A stretch of 63,398 bases of DNA from an uncultured Thioclava sp. (lineage in GTDB: Bacteria; Pseudomonadota; Alphaproteobacteria; Rhodobacterales; Rhodobacteraceae): positions 1 through 63,398 of the forward strand of contig NZ_CAJYBT010000020.1 in the NCBI RefSeq assembly GCF_913064665.1. The letters are read 5' to 3'. Positions 53,058-62,511 of the stretch are shown here, one piece after another. The notes below the pieces were generated by a model that was not told the DNA's origin, searched no databases, and worked only from the letters and a program-made list of their open reading frames with translations. The first letter of the stretch is position 1; each line of letters opens with the position of its first letter. Made by a program: the position numbers and the translations under genes.

Positions 53058-54389
53058 ATGAAAAACCTTTCTAAAATTGCAGGTCTCGCCGGGGTTCTCG
53101 CCCTTGCTGGCCTTCCGGCTCTGGCGCAGGATGCTGCGGCCCCGGCTGAAGTCATCGACAAGGGCGACGTGGCGTGGATGATGACGTCTTCGTTGCTGGT
53201 TCTGTTCATGATCATTCCGGGTCTGGCGCTGTTTTACGGTGGCCTCGTGCGCACCAAGAACATGCTGTCGGTTCTGATGCAGACCACGATGATCGCGTCG
53301 ATCGTGATGATCGTCTGGGTGCTGTGGGGCTATTCCTTTGCCTTCGGTGGCGGCACATCGCCGTTCTGGGGCGGTTTGGGGAAAATCTTCCTCTCGGGCG
53401 TGACGATGGATTCGACCGCAGCGACCTTCACCGATGGTGTCGTGCTGCCGGAATATGTCTTCATCGCTTTCCAGATGACCTTTGCAGCCATCACCCCCGC
53501 GCTGATCGTGGGTGCTTTTGCCGAGCGCGCTAAGTTCTCGGGCATCGTGCTGTTCATGATCTTGTGGGTGACCTTCGTTTACTTCCCGATCGCACATATG
53601 GTTTGGGACGGCGCCGGTCTGATCTTCAACTGGGGCGCTATCGACTTTGCTGGTGGCACCGTGGTTCACATCAATGCTGGTATCGCCGGTCTGGTCTGGG
53701 CAATCGTCCTTGGTCCGCGCCTCGGTCTGGGCAAAGAGAACATGGCTCCGCACTCGATGACGCTGACGATGGCTGGCGCTGCGATGCTCTGGGTCGGTTG
53801 GTTCGGCTTCAACGCGGGGTCCAACCTCGAAGCGACGGCGAATGCGACGCTTGCGATGCTCAACACCTTCGTGGCCACGGCGGCTGCGGTCGTCTCTTGG
53901 TCGATCGTCGAAGGATGGGTGCGCGGCAAGGCCTCGGGTCTGGGGGCTGCGTCGGGCATGGTTGCGGGTCTGGTTGCGATCACCCCGGCTTGTGGCACCA
54001 CCGGTCCGGTTGGTGCGATCTTCCTGGGCCTTCTTGTCTCTCCGATCTGCTTCTTCTTCGTCACCGCCATCAAGTCGAAGTTCAAGTATGACGACAGCCT
54101 TGATGCTTTCGGTGTCCACGGTGTTGGCGGTATCGTCGGTGCCATCATGACCGGTATCCTCTGCGCCCCCTCGCTTGGTGGCACGGGCTTTGTGGTCGAA
54201 GCTGGCACCATGGGTGCGCAGGTCTTCGCCCAGATCAAAGCGGTTCTCTTGACCATCGTCTGGTCGGGTATCGGGTCGCTGGTCATCATCTACATCGTCA
54301 AGGCGATCACCGGTATCCGGGTCAGCGCCGATGATGAGCGTCAGGGTCTCGACCTTACGGCGCATGGCGAAAGCGCCTATCACAGCTAA
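53058..54389 (+). CDS. amtB: Ammonium transporter AmtB
   Basis: A 443-residue ammonium channel. Cleavable N-terminal signal (MKNLSKIAGLAGVLALAG) followed by eleven membrane helices starting DVAWMMTSSLLVLFMIIPG. The Amt signature region DFAGGTVVHINAGIAGLVWA contains the first pore His; the second is in DDSLDAFGVHGVGGIVGAI. The cytoplasmic tail (ADDERQGLDLTAHGESAYHS) is the GlnK contact region. The order glnK-amtB is nearly universal, and a terminator follows. Confidence 0.97.
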   Translation: MKNLSKIAGLAGVLALAGLPALAQDAAAPAEVIDKGDVAWMMTSSLLVLFMIIPGLALFYGGLVRTKNMLSVLMQTTMIASIVMIVWVLWGYSFAFGGGTSPFWGGLGKIFLSGVTMDSTAATFTDGVVLPEYVFIAFQMTFAAITPALIVGAFAERAKFSGIVLFMILWVTFVYFPIAHMVWDGAGLIFNWGAIDFAGGTVVHINAGIAGLVWAIVLGPRLGLGKENMAPHSMTLTMAGAAMLWVGWFGFNAGSNLEATANATLAMLNTFVATAAAVVSWSIVEGWVRGKASGLGAASGMVAGLVAITPACGTTGPVGAIFLGLLVSPICFFFVTAIKSKFKYDDSLDAFGVHGVGGIVGAIMTGILCAPSLGGTGFVVEAGTMGAQVFAQIKAVLLTIVWSGIGSLVIIYIVKAITGIRVSADDERQGLDLTAHGESAYHS

Positions 54390-54410
54390 GACGCGATAAG
54401 ATCAACAAAG

Positions 54411-54440
54411 AAGGCCCGGAGTTCGCTCCGGGCCTTTTGC
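54411..54440. terminator. Convergent intrinsic terminator
   Basis: A 10-bp stem (AAGGCCCGGA / TCCGGGCCTT, loop GTTCGC) followed by TT on the plus strand and preceded by A residues, between amtB and the emrB-type gene. Confidence 0.88.
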
Positions 54441-54458
54441 GTTGTGAGGGTAAGGCGC

Positions 54459-56042
54459 TTATTCCGCAGTCACAGCTGCGCCGCCTTTCTGTGGGGCAGA
54501 GCTTGAGTAATCGGGTTTGCGCAAGAACACGACAAGCGGGATCGCAGCGATCGTGATCCACATCATGAACTTGAAATCATCCAGATACGCGATCATCGCA
54601 GCCTGTTGCGTCGTCAGCGAATTCAGCACCTCATAGACCGCTGTTTCCCCATAATGCGCCAGCGAAGAACTGCCCGAGGCCAGCCCTTGCAGGTTCTGCG
54701 GGTTCATCCCCGAGGCCAGCTCGGAATGGTTGACCGCAATCATATGGGTCAGCAGCGCCGTCACGATCGAGATCCCGATCGACGAGCCGATATTACGCAC
54801 AAGGCTGAACAGCGCCGTTCCGTCGCCGCGAAATTTCGGCTCGAGCGTGGCGAAGGTGAGCGTTGAAATCGGCACAAAGACCGAGCCCAGACCAAAGCCC
54901 TGAACGATCCCCGAAATGACGAACCATTTTGCCCCCATCAGCGGCGAGAAAGTGGACATCATATGCAGAGAGTAGGCGGTCAAAGACAGCCCGACCACCA
55001 CCAGAATACGCAGGTCGACAAATTTCATCAGCCGCCCGATCAGCAGCATCATGATCATCGCCCCGACACCGCGCGGCGACATCACCAACCCGATGGTCAG
55101 CGTTGGATAGCCGTAGATGCTGGAGAGCATTGGCGGCAGGAGCGCAAGCGATGCCAGCAAGACGATCCCGACGACAAAAATGAACAGCAGCCCCATCGAC
55201 AGGTTGCGATCCAGAAACATCCTCGGGTCCAAGAAGGGTCGCTCTGCCCCCAAGATCCAGACCACGAAAATCCAGAACCCGGACACCGACAGCGCCAACT
55301 CGATCCAGATTTCAACCGACGAGAACCAGTCGACGTCAGAACCGCGATCAAGCATCAACTGCAACGCCCCGATCCCCACGGCAAGGGCCGCAAAGCCGAA
55401 GAAGTCGAACTTGATCTTGCGCTTGGGCATCTCGGGCAGAAACGACCACGCCCCCGCAATTGCGATCATCCCCAGCGGCACGTTGATATAGAACACCCAA
55501 CGCCAGTTGAGCGACTCGGTCAGATAGCCCCCGAGCGTCGGCCCGATGATCGGCCCCAGCATGATGCCTGCGCCAAACATAGCCATGGCTTGCCCGTGGC
55601 GTTCCCGCGGGTTGATATCGAGCATGAAGTTCTGCGCCAGCGGCACGATTGCAGCGCCAAACACGCCCTGAACCAGACGAAACGCAACCATCGTGTTGAG
55701 GGACCATGCAGCCCCGCACAGCATCGAGAACACAACAAAGCCAACCACCGAGATCATGAAAATCTCGCGCCGTCCAAACTGGTTGGACAGCCAGCCCGAC
55801 ATCGGCGTGATGATCGCAGCGGCCACGATATACGAGGTCAAAACCCAGTTGATCGTGTCCGTCGACGCGCCAAGATCAGCCCGCATGTCGGGCAGCGCCA
55901 CGTTGGCGATGGTGGTGTCAAGCACCTGCATGATCACCGCCAGCATCAGCGCCGCCATGATCAGGCCGCGATGAGGCACGTTATAGGGGTCGATCGCCTT
56001 TGGCTGATTGGCCTGCGGGCTCTGCGTGGCAGCCTCGGCCAT
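54459..56042 (-). CDS. DHA2-family MFS drug exporter (EmrB-like)
   Basis: A 527-residue proton-driven exporter with 14 membrane segments. The DHA2 motif LDTTIANVALPDM is at residues 41-53, followed by NWVLTSYIVAAAI and NQFGRREIFM. It has a Ser/Ala-rich hydrophilic N-terminus and C-terminus. With the adaptor encoded 3 nt upstream and an outer-membrane channel it would pump hydrophobic compounds out of the cell. Last gene of a marR-emrA-emrB operon. Confidence 0.93.
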   Translation of the reverse strand: MAEAATQSPQANQPKAIDPYNVPHRGLIMAALMLAVIMQVLDTTIANVALPDMRADLGASTDTINWVLTSYIVAAAIITPMSGWLSNQFGRREIFMISVVGFVVFSMLCGAAWSLNTMVAFRLVQGVFGAAIVPLAQNFMLDINPRERHGQAMAMFGAGIMLGPIIGPTLGGYLTESLNWRWVFYINVPLGMIAIAGAWSFLPEMPKRKIKFDFFGFAALAVGIGALQLMLDRGSDVDWFSSVEIWIELALSVSGFWIFVVWILGAERPFLDPRMFLDRNLSMGLLFIFVVGIVLLASLALLPPMLSSIYGYPTLTIGLVMSPRGVGAMIMMLLIGRLMKFVDLRILVVVGLSLTAYSLHMMSTFSPLMGAKWFVISGIVQGFGLGSVFVPISTLTFATLEPKFRGDGTALFSLVRNIGSSIGISIVTALLTHMIAVNHSELASGMNPQNLQGLASGSSSLAHYGETAVYEVLNSLTTQQAAMIAYLDDFKFMMWITIAAIPLVVFLRKPDYSSSAPQKGGAAVTAE

Positions 56043-56045
56043 AGC

Positions 56046-57170
56046 TTATTGCCCCTGAGTCGCGGGCGTGGCCTGAGCCTTGTCGCCGATGAGTTGAGCG
56101 AGATTCGATTTGACCTTGGTATCCACATTCACCGTCGCCGAAAGACCCGCGCGCAAACCGGTCAAGTCCGAGCCTTTCGCGAGCCGCAGCCGCACGGGAA
56201 CACGCTGGGTCACCTTCACCCAGTTGCCGGTCGCGTTTTGCGCCGGAAGGATCGAGAACTCGGCCCCGGTGCCTGCGCCGACCGCTTCGACGGTGGCTTT
56301 GTAGTTGCGACCGGGGAAGGCGTCGAACGTGACCGTGGCGGATTGCCCCGCGCCCATATGGGTCAGCTCGGTTTCCTTGAAATTCGCGATCACCCAGACA
56401 TCGGTGGTATCAACCAGCGTGAACAGGCTTGATCCCGCACCAACCATTTCACCGGGCTTGAACGAGCCGGCTTGGTAGATGACGCCGTCGGCTGGCGCGA
56501 ACAGTTCCGTTTGCGAAAGGTTATATTTCGCATCGTTCACGGCGGTGATTGCAGCTTTCACCGTGGGGTGATCCTCGACAGCGATGTCGGGATTGCCGTC
56601 AAGGGCAACCTTGGCGGCTGCAACCTTTTGCTGGGCGGCGGCAAGCGTGTCTTGGGCCGCGATTGTGGTCGTGCGCTGCGCATCAAGCGATGTCTGCGTC
56701 GCAGCCCCCGATTTGGTCAGCGATTCTTGCCGGGCAAGCTGCTTGGCTTGGTAGTCTGCATTGTCAGAAGCCTGTTTTTCATCCGCCAACGCGGCCTTAT
56801 ACGAGGCGCGCAGCTGTTCGACCTGAAGCTTGGCCATCGACAGCCCGGCCTCAGCCTTGGCCAAGGCCAATTCATAGGGTTTCTTGTCGAGTTCGAACAG
56901 CGGGTCGCCCTTTTTGACATGCTCGTTTTCTGAAACGAACACCTTCGTCACCCGGCCCGAGATTTGTGAGGCCACCGGAATGCGCGCCATCTGGAAGTTG
57001 GCGTTTTGGGTGGACTCAGATCCGCCGGAACTCAGCCAATAATACGCGCCGCCAAGCACGATCAGCGCAGGCACAAGGACCAGCAGCCATGTTTTTGGCC
57101 GCTTTTTCTTTTTCGTTTCGATGTCTTGCCCATTGCTCGGGGCAGATTTTTTTTCTGTTGCGTCACTCAT
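56046..57170 (-). CDS. Membrane fusion protein (EmrA/HlyD family)
   Basis: A 374-residue periplasmic adaptor. A Lys-rich cytoplasmic N-terminus (KKKKRPK) and one anchor helix (about 29-47) are followed by a lipoyl half (VFVSENEHVKKGDPLFELD near 84-102), a coiled-coil hairpin (about 105-185) and the second lipoyl/barrel part (ELFAPADGVIYQAG). It starts inside the marR stop region (8-nt overlap), so the regulator and pump are coupled. Confidence 0.93.
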   Translation of the reverse strand: MSDATEKKSAPSNGQDIETKKKKRPKTWLLVLVPALIVLGGAYYWLSSGGSESTQNANFQMARIPVASQISGRVTKVFVSENEHVKKGDPLFELDKKPYELALAKAEAGLSMAKLQVEQLRASYKAALADEKQASDNADYQAKQLARQESLTKSGAATQTSLDAQRTTTIAAQDTLAAAQQKVAAAKVALDGNPDIAVEDHPTVKAAITAVNDAKYNLSQTELFAPADGVIYQAGSFKPGEMVGAGSSLFTLVDTTDVWVIANFKETELTHMGAGQSATVTFDAFPGRNYKATVEAVGAGTGAEFSILPAQNATGNWVKVTQRVPVRLRLAKGSDLTGLRAGLSATVNVDTKVKSNLAQLIGDKAQATPATQGQ

Positions 57171-57621
57171 GATTGGCCTCGGAACTCTGGGAGGGGCTCT
57201 CCTCATCGGAGAGATTTTCGATTATTTTGTTCAGGGAACTCATGACCTGTTTGACCGCACGGTCTGACAGGCCATTGAGGGCTTTGGCGTAAATGGCTTC
57301 GGCGATGTCATGCGCCTCTTCAAAGGCAGCACGGGTCTTCGCCGTGGGGTGGATCAGCTTGACGCGCCGGTCGTTGGAATCGTGCTTGCGCAAAACCCAA
57401 TCGGCCTCTTCCATCCGGTCGACAAGGCGCGACACCGAGATCGGCTCGATCTCGAGCAACTCGGCCAGACGCGCCTGTGCCAGCGGTCCTTCGCGCTTGA
57501 GATAGACCAAGAGACGCCATTGCGCGGTGGTCAAACCCAGCTCATTGGCACGTTTTTCAAAGCGACGCCGGATCAACCGGGTCGCGTCATGCAACAGGAA
57601 ACCTAGGCTTTGTTCGGACAT
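57163..57621 (-). CDS. MarR-family regulator of the efflux operon
   Basis: A 152-residue winged-helix regulator. The helix-turn-helix and wing lie at about 50-100 (LAQARLAELLEIEPISVSRL, then LRKHDSNDRRVKLI). It is the first gene of the operon with the adaptor and exporter, the same arrangement as emrRAB of E. coli, in which EmrR releases the promoter on binding the exported drugs. Two related dyads upstream (57650-57676) are the likely binding sites. Confidence 0.93.
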   Translation of the reverse strand: MSEQSLGFLLHDATRLIRRRFEKRANELGLTTAQWRLLVYLKREGPLAQARLAELLEIEPISVSRLVDRMEEADWVLRKHDSNDRRVKLIHPTAKTRAAFEEAHDIAEAIYAKALNGLSDRAVKQVMSSLNKIIENLSDEESPSQSSEANHE

Positions 57622-57649
57622 AGCGGGCTCCGGGTCAATGCGTATATCA

Positions 57650-57676
57650 TAAGCCCTTACATTATAAGCTTGCTTA
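57650..57676. promoter_or_regulatory. Paired dyads upstream of the marR-efflux operon
   Basis: TAAG-CC-CTTA at 57650-57659 and TAAGC-TT-GCTTA at 57665-57676 are both perfect palindromes sharing TAAG/CTTA half-sites, with centres 16 bp apart. They lie 29-55 nt upstream of the marR start in AT-rich sequence, as expected for autorepression. Confidence 0.65.
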
Positions 57677-57710
57677 CTATTTCAAGGGTAAAATGAAAAA
57701 TTTTCCAAAT

Positions 57711-57740
57711 AAAAAGACGGAAGCCCGAAGGCTCCCGTCT
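57711..57740 (-). terminator. Intrinsic terminator after the aromatic aminotransferase
   Basis: On the minus strand AGACGGGAGCC / GGCTTCCGTCT (one G-T or mismatch) with a TTCG loop, followed by five T residues. It closes the sseA-aminotransferase operon, 28 nt past the stop. Confidence 0.85.
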
Positions 57741-57768
57741 TAAATCGTCAAGCTTGGTTGTAGGTTCC

Positions 57769-58953
57769 TTAGACGCCCGCGTCGATCAAGGCGCGCGCCA
57801 GCAGCGGTACCGATTTTGTATTCAGCCCGGCGATGTTGATGCGCGAATCGCCGACCATATAAATCCCGTTTTCGGCCTTCATCTTGGCGACCTGCTCGGG
57901 GGTGGCCCCGAGGCGCGAGAACATGCCGCGATGCTCGGCCACGAAGTCGAAGCGATCCGAGTTGGTCAGACGCCGCAATTCATCGGCAAGCTGTTTGCGT
58001 AGGTCCAACATGCCCGTGCGGACCTCTTCCAATTCGGCCTCCCATTCCGCGCGCAGCGCCGGATCGGTCAGCACGCGCGCGACCAGCGCCTGCCCGTGAT
58101 AGGGTGGGAAGGAATAGGTCTGGCGGTTGAGGTACGACAGCACGTCTTGCGTCACCGCGCGCGTGGCCGCATCGCCCAGAACCATCAGGCAGCCGGTGCG
58201 CTCGCGGTAAATCCCGAAGTTCTTGGAACAAGACGCCGCGATCAGCACCTCAGGCAAGCGCGACGCAATCAGACGGGTGCCTGCGGCGTCTTCTTCCAGC
58301 CCATCGCCGAAGCCCTGATAGGCCAGGTCGATCATCGGGATCGCGCCGGTCTGTTCCAGGAGGTCTGCGACCGCGCCCCACTGCTCGATCGTCAGGTTTG
58401 CGCCGGTCGGGTTGTGACAGCAGCCGTGCAGCAGCACGATGTCACCTTTTTTGACCGCTTTCAGATCTGCCATCATCGCGTCGAAATCGACGCTGCGGCT
58501 GGCGGCATCGAAATAGCGATAGGATTTGAACGCCTGCCCCATGAAGTTCAGGATCGACAGGTGGTTCGGCCATGTCGGATCAGACACCCAGACCGTGGTT
58601 CCTTCACTGGCCATGCGCGCCAGTTCAAAGCCCATCCGGCACGCGCCAGTGCCGCCCACGGTGGACAAGCAGGCGAGACGGTCGGCTGGGTAACCCTTGC
58701 CCAGCACCATTTCCGCCATCGCGGCGTGGAATTCGGGCTGGCCGGCAAGGCCCGCATAGGATTTCGTGGTCTCGCTGTCCCAGACCTGTTTTTCAGCTTT
58801 GTGAACGGCGGTCATGATCGGGGTTTTGCCGTCGGCATCTTTATAGACGCCGACGCCCAGATCGACTTTGTTGTCGCGCGGGTCAGCGCGATATTCGCCC
58901 ATCAGCGCGAGGATTTTATCCGGCGCTTGCGGTTTGAGATTGTTCAGCATCAT
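57769..58953 (-). CDS. Aromatic/aspartate aminotransferase (class I, TyrB/AspC type)
   Basis: A 394-residue PLP enzyme. VDLGVGVYKDADGKTPIM lies at residues 30-47, HGCCHNPTGANLT near 175-187, and the PLP lysine in ASCSKNFGIYRER near 240-252; the C-terminal arginine lies in DSRINIAG. Such enzymes interconvert aspartate, tyrosine or phenylalanine with their oxo-acids. Two adjacent ATGs follow GGAGACGC. It overlaps the stop of the sulfurtransferase gene. Confidence 0.93.
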   Translation of the reverse strand: MMLNNLKPQAPDKILALMGEYRADPRDNKVDLGVGVYKDADGKTPIMTAVHKAEKQVWDSETTKSYAGLAGQPEFHAAMAEMVLGKGYPADRLACLSTVGGTGACRMGFELARMASEGTTVWVSDPTWPNHLSILNFMGQAFKSYRYFDAASRSVDFDAMMADLKAVKKGDIVLLHGCCHNPTGANLTIEQWGAVADLLEQTGAIPMIDLAYQGFGDGLEEDAAGTRLIASRLPEVLIAASCSKNFGIYRERTGCLMVLGDAATRAVTQDVLSYLNRQTYSFPPYHGQALVARVLTDPALRAEWEAELEEVRTGMLDLRKQLADELRRLTNSDRFDFVAEHRGMFSRLGATPEQVAKMKAENGIYMVGDSRINIAGLNTKSVPLLARALIDAGV

Positions 58954-59801
58954 GCGTCTCCGGTTGCGACCTTGAGGTCGTTATACATGCCCCATTCGGC
59001 CCATGATCCATCATAGAGGGCCCAATCCGACTTGCCGATCAGCTCCAGCGCGAGGGCCAGAATGGCCGCGCTCACGCCAGATCCACAGGTGGTGATCGCG
59101 GGTTTGGACAGATCGACGCCCGCGCCTTCAAAAACCTTGCGCAGGGCCTCGGGGGATTTCATCGTGCCCTCTGGCGTCAAAAGGCTTTCCCACGGCACGT
59201 TTCGCGATCCGGGGATATGGCCTTTGCGCAGGTTCGGGCGGGGTTCAGCGTCTTGACCGATGAAACGGCCATGCGCGCGGGCGTCGATGATCGCATAATC
59301 ACCCAGCTTAGAGGCATGGGCCACTTGCGTCACGTCTTTCACCAAGCCGGACTGGCGCTGCACGGTCATGTGACGGTCGCGCACCATCGGCGGCATGTCT
59401 TCAAGCGGGTGGCCCTCGGCCTCCCATTTTGGCAAGCCACCGTCGAGCACGGCCACATCGGTCTTGCCCATCAGCCGGAACAGCCACCACACGCGCGGGG
59501 CCGATAACATCGAGTGTTGGTCATAGACCACGACCTGATGGCCGTCGCCCACACCCATCGCGCGCATCCGGGAAATGAACTTCTCGGTCGGCGGCGCCAT
59601 ATGCGGCAAATCCGAACGGTTATCAGCGATCTCGTCGATATCGAAGAAGCGCGCGCCGGGGATATGTTTGGCATCATAGGTCGCCTTGGCGTCCAGCCCC
59701 ATCTGGGGCAAGAACCACGAGCCATCCAGAATCCGCAGATCGGGATCGTTCAGATGGGTGGCAAGCCAGTCCGTCGATACGAGCGTTTTCGGGTTGTCCA
59801 T
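58950..59801 (-). CDS. sseA: 3-mercaptopyruvate sulfurtransferase (rhodanese family)
   Basis: A 283-residue tandem rhodanese. First, non-catalytic domain at about 5-140 (DGSWFLPQMGLDAKATYDA; HIPGARFFDIDEIAD) and second domain at about 165-280 with the active-site loop CGSGVSA (near residue 240), the CG(S/T)GVTA form of mercaptopyruvate enzymes. The coupled aminotransferase next to it could turn cysteine into mercaptopyruvate, giving a cysteine-sulfur pathway; that link is inference. Confidence 0.92.
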   Translation of the reverse strand: MDNPKTLVSTDWLATHLNDPDLRILDGSWFLPQMGLDAKATYDAKHIPGARFFDIDEIADNRSDLPHMAPPTEKFISRMRAMGVGDGHQVVVYDQHSMLSAPRVWWLFRLMGKTDVAVLDGGLPKWEAEGHPLEDMPPMVRDRHMTVQRQSGLVKDVTQVAHASKLGDYAIIDARAHGRFIGQDAEPRPNLRKGHIPGSRNVPWESLLTPEGTMKSPEALRKVFEGAGVDLSKPAITTCGSGVSAAILALALELIGKSDWALYDGSWAEWGMYNDLKVATGDA

Positions 59802-59890
59802 CGCGGTGCGCCTCTCTCTATCGGTCAGAGTTGATTAGACTCAGCACCGCAGGGGACGCAAGGGCAGGGCGCCCAAAACCGCGCCTCAGC

Positions 59891-60364
59891 TCATTGATTC
59901 TGCTTGAGCAGCCGTTGTTTCTGGCGGTTCCAGTCGCGCTTGGCCTCGGTTTCGCGTTTATCGGCCAGCTTTTTGCCCTTGGCGATTCCGACCAGCAGTT
60001 TCGCGATGCCCTTGTCGTTGAAATACATCTTGAGCGGCACGATGGTCATGCCCTCGCGCTGGGTGGCGTTCCACAGCCGGGACAATTCGCGTTTGGACAC
60101 CAGTAGCTTGCGCTTGCGCCGTTCCTCGTGGCCGAAATGCCCCGCTTGCATATAAGCTGCGATATAACTGTTGATCAGCCACAGCTCGCCATCTTCAACC
60201 GAGGCATAGCTTTCGGCGATATTGGTCTGGCCAGTGCGCAGCGATTTCACCTCAGAGCCATAGAGCATGATCCCCGCCTCGAGCGTATCCTCGACGGCGT
60301 AGTGATAACGCGCTTGCCGGTTTTCGGCGATCAGCTTGGAGTTGGGATCAGAATGTTTTGCCAT
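59891..60364 (-). CDS. smpB: SsrA-binding protein SmpB
   Basis: Delivers tmRNA to stalled ribosomes. It has 157 residues: the beta-barrel core ([19 protein letters not shown], then [20 protein letters not shown]) and the basic C-terminal tail ([20 protein letters not shown]) that enters the mRNA channel. Start at 60364. The tmRNA gene itself is not in this window. Confidence 0.97.
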   Translation of the reverse strand: MAKHSDPNSKLIAENRQARYHYAVEDTLEAGIMLYGSEVKSLRTGQTNIAESYASVEDGELWLINSYIAAYMQAGHFGHEERRKRKLLVSKRELSRLWNATQREGMTIVPLKMYFNDKGIAKLLVGIAKGKKLADKRETEAKRDWNRQKQRLLKQNQ

Positions 60365-60475
60365 GGTCGCCCCGAAATAGGGCTTGGATGCCGCTCTGTC
60401 CAGTGCGGCACTGCGGCGCTTGACGCGAGACGGGCTGCGCGCCTAGCTGGGACCGTTGCTGTCGAAAGGATTACC

Positions 60476-60937
60476 ATGCTCCACCAGATCGCTATCGGAT
60501 CGCTGATGATGCTGATCACGGTTTCTTTCGCTGCGACGACAGCTTGGGCGATGGAGGCGATGTTCGTGCGCTCTGCCCGCTGGGTGATGCGTGAACCCCA
60601 CGGGCCCAAGATGTTGCTTCTGGTGATGGCGTCCGCGCTATGGGCGCTGGGGATGGTGACGGCCAGCGTCTGGGCCTGGGCGGCCTGCTTTCGCGTGCTC
60701 GATATCTTTCACACGATGGAAGAGGCGGTCTATTTCGCGCTCGTCGTCTATACGACGCTGGGCTATGGCGACATTCTTCTCAGCCATGACTGGCGTATTC
60801 TGGGGGGCATGGCGGCGGCGAACGGGTTGCTCAATATCGGGTTTCTCACCGCGATGATGGTCGAGACCCTGCGCCAGACCCGCAACAGCCAGATCGAAGC
60901 GCGCAGGATCAAGGCGCATTTGAATATGCACCTGTAA
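60476..60937 (+). CDS. Small potassium channel protein (Ion_trans_2 type)
   Basis: A 153-residue membrane protein with three hydrophobic segments (about 4-28, 45-70 and 108-130). A pore loop carries the selectivity filter TTLGYGD near residues 98-104, the K+ channel TxGYGD motif. There is no RCK or other cytoplasmic domain, only a short Arg-rich tail. It resembles minimal 2TM-pore channel proteins common in alphaproteobacteria. The ATG at 60476 follows AAAGGATTACC; the open frame upstream overlaps smpB. Confidence 0.85.
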   Translation: MLHQIAIGSLMMLITVSFAATTAWAMEAMFVRSARWVMREPHGPKMLLLVMASALWALGMVTASVWAWAACFRVLDIFHTMEEAVYFALVVYTTLGYGDILLSHDWRILGGMAAANGLLNIGFLTAMMVETLRQTRNSQIEARRIKAHLNMHL

Positions 60938-60953
60938 ATCCCGCGCGCGCCGC

Positions 60954-61406
60954 TTAGTCGATCATCAAGGCGTCTTTGACGATCCCCGTCAGCATATCGG
61001 TCACCGGGTCCATCGTGTCCTTGGGATAGTCACGAAAGCCGACCGTGATCTCGCCCGCGTTTTCGGGGGTCTCATAGACAAAGATCGTATAGGGGCAATA
61101 TTGCACATTGGTGATGTCGCTGGTCATCACCTCGCGCGATACCTTGGCCGAGCAGAACGAAAAGATATCTGCGCCTGTAAACAGGGTCTTGGTTTCGCCC
61201 ACCGCGTCTTTGGTGCGTTCCAGCATGTCGCCGGTATGGCTGACGTGATCAACCACAAGCCCCGCGCCGACGATCGCGTTTTGCACCGCGAAAGTGACGT
61301 TATCGAACGTGTCTTCGGTGGTCCAGGTATGCGCCTCTTGTGCCGAAGCAGCCTGCGCACCTAGCATGAATGCCGCCGCAACTGCGGCGCTGATCAGATG
61401 TTTCAT
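60954..61406 (-). CDS. Exported DUF302 protein
   Basis: A 150-residue periplasmic protein: signal MKHLISAAVAAAFMLGAQAASA, then a DUF302 domain (NVTFAVQNAIVGAGLVVDHVSHTGDM) with two cysteines (FSFCSAK and VQYCPYTIF) that could bind a ligand or form a disulfide. Function of DUF302 is unknown. ATG 61406 lies after AGGGAGACACAG. It is divergent from msrP. Confidence 0.85.
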   Translation of the reverse strand: MKHLISAAVAAAFMLGAQAASAQEAHTWTTEDTFDNVTFAVQNAIVGAGLVVDHVSHTGDMLERTKDAVGETKTLFTGADIFSFCSAKVSREVMTSDITNVQYCPYTIFVYETPENAGEITVGFRDYPKDTMDPVTDMLTGIVKDALMID

Positions 61407-61581
61407 CTGTGTCTCCCTTATCTCCCACACGGGTCACGCCGGATGGCGCCCAGTGATCCAATCCCGAGTTTGGCGCGTATTTTTCTTTATGCCTAGGGGT
61501 AACAATGTCGCCCCCTCTTGCGAAAAGGGATGCACAGGGCACGCCCCGCACTCATAGTGTGGGCCTAAAGGAGGTATTTCC

Positions 61582-62511
61582 ATGCGCAAGATCAGACCCG
61601 GTGACCCAACATGGGCCGACGTGACGCCAAAGGCCGATTTCCTTAACCGTCGCCAGATCATGGCGGGCGCAGGCGCGATGGCGCTGGGTGCAATTGCGGG
61701 GCCGGCCTTGGCCAAGATCAATGCAGCGCCATCGAGATATTCGACTGATGCTGCGCCGAATACGCTTAAAGACATCACGCATTACAACAATTTCTACGAA
61801 TTCGGCTGGGACAAGACCGACCCGGCGGCCTATTCGAAGCAGCTTGTGACCGACCCGTGGTCCATCGAGATTGACGGGCTGGTAGATAAGCCCGGCAATT
61901 ACGCGCTGGATGATATTCTTAAGCCGGTGACGCTGGAACAGCGCATCTATCGGTTTCGCTGTGTCGAGGGGTGGTCGATGATCGTGCCGTGGATCGGGTT
62001 TGAGCTGGCGGATCTGCTGAACCGCGTGGGCGTGCAGCCCGGAGCGAAATACGTCGCGATGCAGACCTTGCTGCGTCCCTCGCAAATGCCGGGGCAGAAA
62101 CAGGGCGGTATCGACTGGCCCTATGTCGAGGGCCTGCGGATCGACGAGGCGATGAACCCGCTGACGATTTTGGCGACCGGGCTTTACGATGAAGAGATGC
62201 CCAACCAGAACGGCGCTCCGATCCGGCTGATCGTGCCGTGGAAATATGGTTTCAAGTCGATCAAGAGCATCGTGAAAATCTCGCTGACCGACAAGATGCC
62301 GCGCACCACGTGGAATCAGCTTCAGCCGCGCGAATACGGTTTCTATGCCAATGTGAACCCCAAGGTGGATCACCCGCGCTGGTCGCAAGCCACCGAACGG
62401 CGTGTGGGCGCAGGGCTGTTTGCCGGGCGCGAACCGACGCTGATGTTCAACGGCTACGAGGATGAGGTCGCGAGCCTCTATACCGGCATGGACCTGCGGA
62501 AGAATTACTGA
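61582..62511 (+). CDS. msrP: Protein-methionine-sulfoxide reductase, molybdenum catalytic subunit MsrP
   Basis: Repairs oxidised methionines in periplasmic proteins. It has 309 residues: Tat signal [19 protein letters not shown] at about 23-41, then the molybdopterin domain with the Mo-ligating Cys in [11 protein letters not shown] near residue 132 and the MPRTTWNQL and [10 protein letters not shown] segments that are typical of YedY/MsrP. A strong AAAGGAGGT ribosome site precedes the ATG. The stop shares a base with the msrQ start. Confidence 0.96.
   Translation: MRKIRPGDPTWADVTPKADFLNRRQIMAGAGAMALGAIAGPALAKINAAPSRYSTDAAPNTLKDITHYNNFYEFGWDKTDPAAYSKQLVTDPWSIEIDGLVDKPGNYALDDILKPVTLEQRIYRFRCVEGWSMIVPWIGFELADLLNRVGVQPGAKYVAMQTLLRPSQMPGQKQGGIDWPYVEGLRIDEAMNPLTILATGLYDEEMPNQNGAPIRLIVPWKYGFKSIKSIVKISLTDKMPRTTWNQLQPREYGFYANVNPKVDHPRWSQATERRVGAGLFAGREPTLMFNGYEDEVASLYTGMDLRKNY

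Noticed and set aside
52926-54383. 485-codon minus-strand frame opposite amtB
   Set aside because: Shadow frame rich in Arg, Asp and His; amtB and the end of glnK explain the region fully.
54963-56432. 489-codon plus-strand frame opposite the emrB-type exporter
   Set aside because: Shadow frame with repetitive Gln/Arg/His composition; no similarity to any family.
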